NCBI GenBank assembly: GCA_023053685.1
Contig: JALIGW010000016.1
Coordinates: 5,154,001 to 5,218,000 of the forward strand
Reading direction: 5' to 3'
Length of the DNA stretch: 64,000 nt
From: Diadophis punctatus similis
Taxonomy: Eukaryota; Chordata; Lepidosauria; Squamata; Dipsadidae
The notes below the pieces were generated by a model. The model worked only from the letters and a program-made list of their open reading frames with translations, was not told where the DNA came from and made no database searches. A program made the translations under genes and the position numbers. Shown here piece after piece: positions 59,483 to 64,000 of this stretch (position 1 is the first letter of the stretch; the number at the start of each line of letters is the position of its first letter).

Positions 59483-61999
59483 GCCCCCTTGATACGTGAT
59501 TTAATCACAGAGGAGGGGGCAGACCTGGTGTGTGTTACCGAGACCTGGCTGGGGCAGGAGGGGGGAGTAGCTCTCTCCGAGATATGCCCAGCCGGTTTCT
59601 CGGTGCAGCACCATTCTCGACCCCAGGGAAGGGGGGGAGGAGTGGCAATAATAACGCGCGAAAATCTGCATCCTCGTAGGATCCCTGCCCCGGAGATTGT
59701 TGGGTGTGAGACGCTCCTTTTGAAGTTGGACTTAGGGGTACAGGTGGGCCTTTTCTTGACGTACCTGCCTCCCAGCTGCGTAAGCAAGGCCCTGCCTGAG
59801 CTGCTCGAGGCAGTAGCCGGCTTGGCAGTTGAGTTCCCCAGGCTTATGGTGCTGGGGGACTTCAACTTGCCATCTGCTGGCGAAACCTCTGGGGCGGCTC
59901 AGGAGTTCATGGATTCCATGACAACCATGGACCTGACCCAAGTAATCCAGGGTCCGACTCATGAGGGTGGTCACACGCTCGACCTAGTGTTTCTTTCGGG
60001 GCAGTGGAGAGATGATCTGAAGATAAGGGATATAGTCATCACCCCTCTGTCATGGTCAGATCATTTCCTACTGAGGTTGGATTTCGCAGCCCCATTCCTC
60101 CCCCGCAGGGAGGCGGGACCGACTAGGTGGTTCCGCCCCAGGCGCCTAATGGAACCGGAAGGATTCCAGAGGGAACTTGGGGAAATACCTGAAACCCTGG
60201 TACACAATTCGGCTGACTCCCTGGTGGCTGCTTGGAACACCGCAGCATCAGGGGCCTTAGACCGAATTGCGCCTAAGCGACCTCTCTATGGCAGTGGATC
60301 CCGGAAAGCTCCCTGGTTTACCGAGGAGCTCCGGGAGATGAAACGCCAGAAGAGACGTCTAGAACGCCGCTGGAGGGCCAGAAAAACCGAGTCTGATCGA
60401 ACACTATTAAGAATTTACATCAGATCTTATTTAGTGGCGATAAGGGCGGCAAAACGATCCTATTTTTCCGCTCTTATTGCGTCCGCAGATTCTCGCCCGG
60501 CCGCCTTGTTTAGGGTGACGCGCTCCCTCCTTGCAAAAGGGGGGAGCGAGGAACACTTACAAGGCAGAGCTGAGGAATTCGCTGAGTTTCTGTCGGATAA
60601 AGTCGCTCAGATTCGGTCAAACCTGGACTCTGGCTGGGCAGAGTCCATTGAGTTGACAGGGGCTAGTCCTAGTCCATCATTATGGGAAGAGTTTGGGCCT
60701 GTTTCTCCTGAGGATGTGGACAGGGCTGTGGGAGCGATGGGTACCTCCACCTGTTTATTGGACCCGTGCCCCTCCTGGCTGGTCTCGACCAGCAGGGAGG
60801 TGGCACGCGGCTGGATCCAGGCGGTGGTCACCGCTTCTTTGAGAGAGGGATCCGTACCGCAGTCGTTAAAAGCTGCGGTGGTGCGACCCCTCCTGAAGAA
60901 GCCTTCCCTGGATCCAGCTGACTTGAAGAACTATCGTCCGGTCTCCAACTTACCTTTTTTAGGGAAAGTTGTGGAGAAGGTGGTGGTTACTCAGCTTCTG
61001 CAGCTCCTGGATGAAACAGATCATCTAGATCCTTACCAGTCGGGCTTCAGGCGCGGCTACAGTGCAGAAACTGCCTTGGTCGCTCTGATGGATGATCTCT
61101 GGCGGGCCCGGGATGGGGGGAACTCCTCCATCCTGGTGCTACTTGACCTCTCAGCGGCTTTCGATACCATCGACCATGGTATCCTTCTGCATCGTCTCAG
61201 CGAGTTGGGAGTGGGAGGCACCGTTTTGCGGTGGTTCTCCTCTTATCTCGCTGATAGGATGCAGTCGGTGCTGGCAGGGGGGCAGAGGTCGTCCCCTAGG
61301 CCCCTATCATGTGGGGTGCCTCAGGGGTCGGTTCTCTCGCCCATCCTGTTCAACATCTACATGAAACCGCTGGGTGAGATCATTCGCAGACATGGGGTGT
61401 GTTTCCATCAGTACGCTGATGACACCCAGCTGTACATCACCACCCCGTCTGACTTCAGTGAGGCAGTTGATGTAATGTGCCGGTGCCTGGACGACGTTAG
61501 GATCTGGATGGGGAGGAACAGACTCAGACTTAATCCCGACAAAACTGAGTGGCTGTGGATATTGCCTCCTAAGGATCATGACAACTGCCCCTCCTTGTTC
61601 CTTGAGGGAGCAAAACTGACTCCCTCGGACCGGGTCCGCAACTTGGGGGTCCTCCTAGATCCACAGCTAAAATTGGACCATCATCTTTCTGCTGTGGCTA
61701 GGGGGGCCTTTGCACAGGTTCGCCTGGTGCACCAGTTGCGGCCATATTTGGAGAAGGAGGCTCTACTCACGGTCACTCATGCCCTTGTCACCTTAATTCA
61801 CTCGAGCTCACCCCCCAAGTATGTATGATGTTGAATGGTTGTTGATTTCTTATATTGTGTTTTAATTTTTATATTGTTTTAATTACTATTTTAGATTTTG
61901 GTTGTTCTTGTATTTTTCACTGATGTACGCCGCCCTGAGTCCTTAGGGAGTTGGGCGGCATATAAGAATTCCAAAATAAATAAATAAATAAATAAATTA
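59483..61999 (+). mobile_element. LINE retrotransposon (L2-like group of the CR1 superfamily), truncated at 5' and internally deleted
   Basis: The element starts inside the endonuclease domain directly after an AATAG-like stretch (stop TAG at 59477). It holds a 779-codon ORF, a 170-bp 3' UTR with TACGCCGCCCTGAGTCC and GGGCGGCATATAAGAATT, and an (AATA)n tail to about 61999. The 3' motif is shared with the LINE at 48770-50015. No target duplication was identified. The uninterrupted ORF points to recent insertion or little decay. Confidence 0.9.
59489..61828 (+). CDS. LINE ORF2: AP endonuclease plus reverse transcriptase (partial)
   Basis: This is the retroelement's own polyprotein, which nicks target DNA and copies its RNA by target-primed reverse transcription. 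AP endonuclease: TETWL (residues 17-21), GDFN (123-126), GHTLDLVF (161-168) and SDHF (190-193). Reverse transcriptase: NYRPVS (481-486), LLDLSAAFDTIDH (551-563), GVPQGSVLSP (609-618), catalytic YADD (642-645) and LNPDKTE (681-687). The frame opens with a TTG directly after the truncation point, so the true start and first part of the endonuclease are missing. The end (HALVTLIHSSSPPKYV) stops where related ORFs run on to HGLGPGYL and WNQLPPEIR, segments seen in the fragments at 48770 and 56762. An internal deletion that joined the ORF to the 3' UTR is inferred. Not a host gene and not expected to be active. Confidence 0.93.
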   Translation: MIRDLITEEGADLVCVTETWLGQEGGVALSEICPAGFSVQHHSRPQGRGGGVAIITRENLHPRRIPAPEIVGCETLLLKLDLGVQVGLFLTYLPPSCVSKALPELLEAVAGLAVEFPRLMVLGDFNLPSAGETSGAAQEFMDSMTTMDLTQVIQGPTHEGGHTLDLVFLSGQWRDDLKIRDIVITPLSWSDHFLLRLDFAAPFLPRREAGPTRWFRPRRLMEPEGFQRELGEIPETLVHNSADSLVAAWNTAASGALDRIAPKRPLYGSGSRKAPWFTEELREMKRQKRRLERRWRARKTESDRTLLRIYIRSYLVAIRAAKRSYFSALIASADSRPAALFRVTRSLLAKGGSEEHLQGRAEEFAEFLSDKVAQIRSNLDSGWAESIELTGASPSPSLWEEFGPVSPEDVDRAVGAMGTSTCLLDPCPSWLVSTSREVARGWIQAVVTASLREGSVPQSLKAAVVRPLLKKPSLDPADLKNYRPVSNLPFLGKVVEKVVVTQLLQLLDETDHLDPYQSGFRRGYSAETALVALMDDLWRARDGGNSSILVLLDLSAAFDTIDHGILLHRLSELGVGGTVLRWFSSYLADRMQSVLAGGQRSSPRPLSCGVPQGSVLSPILFNIYMKPLGEIIRRHGVCFHQYADDTQLYITTPSDFSEAVDVMCRCLDDVRIWMGRNRLRLNPDKTEWLWILPPKDHDNCPSLFLEGAKLTPSDRVRNLGVLLDPQLKLDHHLSAVARGAFAQVRLVHQLRPYLEKEALLTVTHALVTLIHSSSPPKYV

Positions 62000-63034
62000 A
62001 AGCTGTGTTACATCTGTGCAATCTTGCTTTGGTTACAAGGCAAACATGGAGAAGTAAATTGAATGTTCTTCTTGAACTAAATCATAAGAATTACAAACTT
62101 TCAAAAATTCATTCCCCAATCTGGTAACCCCCATATGTGTTCAACTATAGTTCTTTTAATTATGCAAAATATGAAGCATTGTTTAGAGAGAATTGTGTTG
62201 ACCAACATGAATTGAGAGATTAATTATAATACACATATTAACTTCAAAACCAGAGAGATTACGCATGTGTGACATGACTAATTCAAAATTATACTTAAAA
62301 TGTTTTTTTAATTAACAGAATATTTAATATAGTAAAACCAGTTCTCCTAAATTCAGAAGGTTGTAAATAGGAACATAAGCATTTTGAAATGGAAACTATG
62401 AAGCTTGAGAGCAACCACATGAAAATAATAGAGGCAGTTTCCCTCTAAATTTCCTTTAAAGCTATACTAGAATGCTACAGTACAGAGTTTATTATAATTT
62501 TTTCAAAATTTTGCCAAGATTTGTGCTACGACTAATTAGAAAAAGTAAAAAAGAATCTCCTGTTGTTTGTTTGGTCACCTAGAAGCCAAACAGTGGTGAA
62601 AATATTATATCATTCTCCCACATTGAAAAATGCCCTCTAAATAGTTGTTTCTTGGAAGCAAAAAGCATTACAAAACGATTGTTTATGTTGTAAAGTTGAG
62701 CTTCTTGGAAGCATCTGAAATATTGGAAAGAAGATGTGTTGGGAAGAAGAATCTTTGGTTTGCTGTGCATCAAATTCTTCTTGTGTGGCTCTTTTTAAAA
62801 AATAGAAAATTAACATAAGAGTTGTTTTAAGTTAATAAAAAACACATGGTTATCATCAGAATATGTGTGTATGCGTATACAATATGAATAATAAAAGGTG
62901 AAGAATCCCTCAAATTGAGCATGACTCCTAGTGAGTACATGGACATAGCCATGAAGCTTTCTTGGCCAACATACATAAGTGATTTATGATTAACTTCTTT
63001 GGGGATGCTTTTTTTTTTTTTTATTCTCAGTTTT

Positions 63035-63110
63035 GCCTACAGCTCCAAAATATCCTGATGGTCTCCCATCCAAATCTGATTGCTTAGCTTTCTTGAGATT
63101 AACTAAGACT
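63035..63110 (-). pseudogene. 5S rRNA retropseudogene (or 5S-derived SINE) with A-rich tail
   Basis: Plus-strand GCCTACAGCTCC, GGTCTCCCATCCAA and TGCTTAGCTTTCTTGAGAT match in order the complement of vertebrate 5S rRNA (GCCTACAGCACC, GGTCTCCCATCCAAGTACT, TGCTTAGCTTCCGAGATC). About 12-15 bases are deleted between the second and third blocks, and the 5' end of the gene is missing or unrecognisable beyond about 63110. Beyond the 5S 3' end on the minus strand lies a run of about 14 A (plus 63010-63023, all T), as expected of a retroposed transcript. Not a functional 5S gene. Confidence 0.82.
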
Positions 63111-64000
63111 GCTTATATGTTGTCACTTAAAATGTGGCTTCTGGGAAGAAGAATGCCATCTGTTCAATGTGAGATGCTCAAGCAGGCAGGTATGCAACTT
63201 CTTGCCAAAAATGAATGGGTTCTTACATTAATTAATATGTTCCCTGGGTCACTCCCAATCATGTATAAGCTTCTTTTGCATCTTGTACTGGCTTACGAAG
63301 CAAATATCTGCTTCCAATGATGAGTGATTTATATGCAGAAAAACTGCAGGCACCAGGCTGTTTATTTTATTCTCAGAGTTACTTGCCTGACTTGCAGCAG
63401 ATTTTACCTTTCTTCTCTCCCCATTTTCCATTTCAAGCCTTGCTGCCATTTTCCGTTGGGTTTCCAGATGTCACTCCCAATTTCTACCTGAATAATTATC
63501 TCAGCTAATGTGTTTCTGCAAAATTGAGTGAAAAGCCACAAGGCCAGAGGGCATATTCATGACCTTAAGTCCTAAGGCATTCTGCTGGTCATTAATTGTC
63601 AGAGCCTTTTCCCCTCCTTCTCACAAGAGACACACAGTTTTTCTATCCTGAAGGTAAAAAAGCTGGGAGGGGTTGAATTGCAATTTAGCATAATTCAACT
63701 GCATCAAATAAAAAGAGCTGAAATACTCTAAAAACCTACCCGTTAAATGAAATATTGATTTGATCATAATATATTAAATATTATTACACTCTGAAAGTCT
63801 TTGTTGCAATATTCTTTCAAATTGTTAAAATATACCAACGAAATCTTATATTGAGTTAAGTCATTGCTCAGCTTTGTTCAGTATAGTTTCCAGTATAGTT
63901 AAAACCACAACATCACATCATTCCCAACCAAGCTAGGCTGAGTGGGAATTATGGGAATTGTGGTCTGCACATCTGGTGAGCATCAGATTGAGTAGGATTA

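Noticed and set aside
63033..63320. 95-residue ORF with an upstream CAG acceptor-like site and T-rich tract
   Set aside because: The start matches 5S rRNA complement, not a flippase exon, and the T tract is the complement of the A-tail.

Overview
The window is non-coding-rich vertebrate nuclear DNA, most likely from a squamate reptile and probably a snake. Four things point there: CR1 LINE 3' ends that run into AATAG/ATTCT pentanucleotide microsatellites, a BovB LINE 3' end, tRNA-derived SINEs of the squamate type, and a long GATA/GACA (Bkm-like) array. The species cannot be read from the sequence.

Only one host gene is supported: two plus-strand exons of a P4-ATPase phospholipid flippase, best matched to ATP8A2. 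They lie at 15214-15397 (P-domain hinge, GDGANDVGM) and 22876-22986 (start of membrane helix M5, FYKN). Everything else is intron: at least 15.2 kb before the first exon, 7.5 kb between the exons, and at least 41 kb after the second. I saw no other ATP8A2 exon and no second gene.

The introns are a dense record of transposon insertions. DNA transposons dominate. There are about 19 short non-autonomous hAT-like elements in several families. Fourteen have visible target-site duplications: nine perfect 8-bp, the others 6/8, 7/8 or a 7-bp match, and most have TA at the centre. Four further elements have TIRs flanked by TA. Several elements are near-perfect foldbacks (66-bp stem at 3344-3479 and 29159-29294; more than 140-bp arms at 44730-45043). 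Retroelements include a 779-codon LINE endonuclease/reverse transcriptase ORF (59489-61828), related LINE 3' ends, CR1 3' ends, a second CR1-like family in four pieces, a BovB tail, six tRNA-SINE copies and a retroposed 5S rRNA pseudogene.

Layout: 0-15 kb, upstream intron with an hAT element carrying a 16-unit minisatellite, hAT foldbacks and two SINEs; 15-23 kb, the two exons and a three-level nested insertion; 23-36 kb, CR1, SINE and hAT copies, including two unrelated hAT elements inserted into the same 8-bp site of two copies of one LINE; 36-37 kb, GATA/GACA array; 37-55 kb, mixed old sequence, a 1.3-kb TA-flanked element with a large CpG-rich palindrome, and interrupted LINEs; 55-64 kb, BovB, an hAT-interrupted LINE, the long LINE ORF and the 5S pseudogene.
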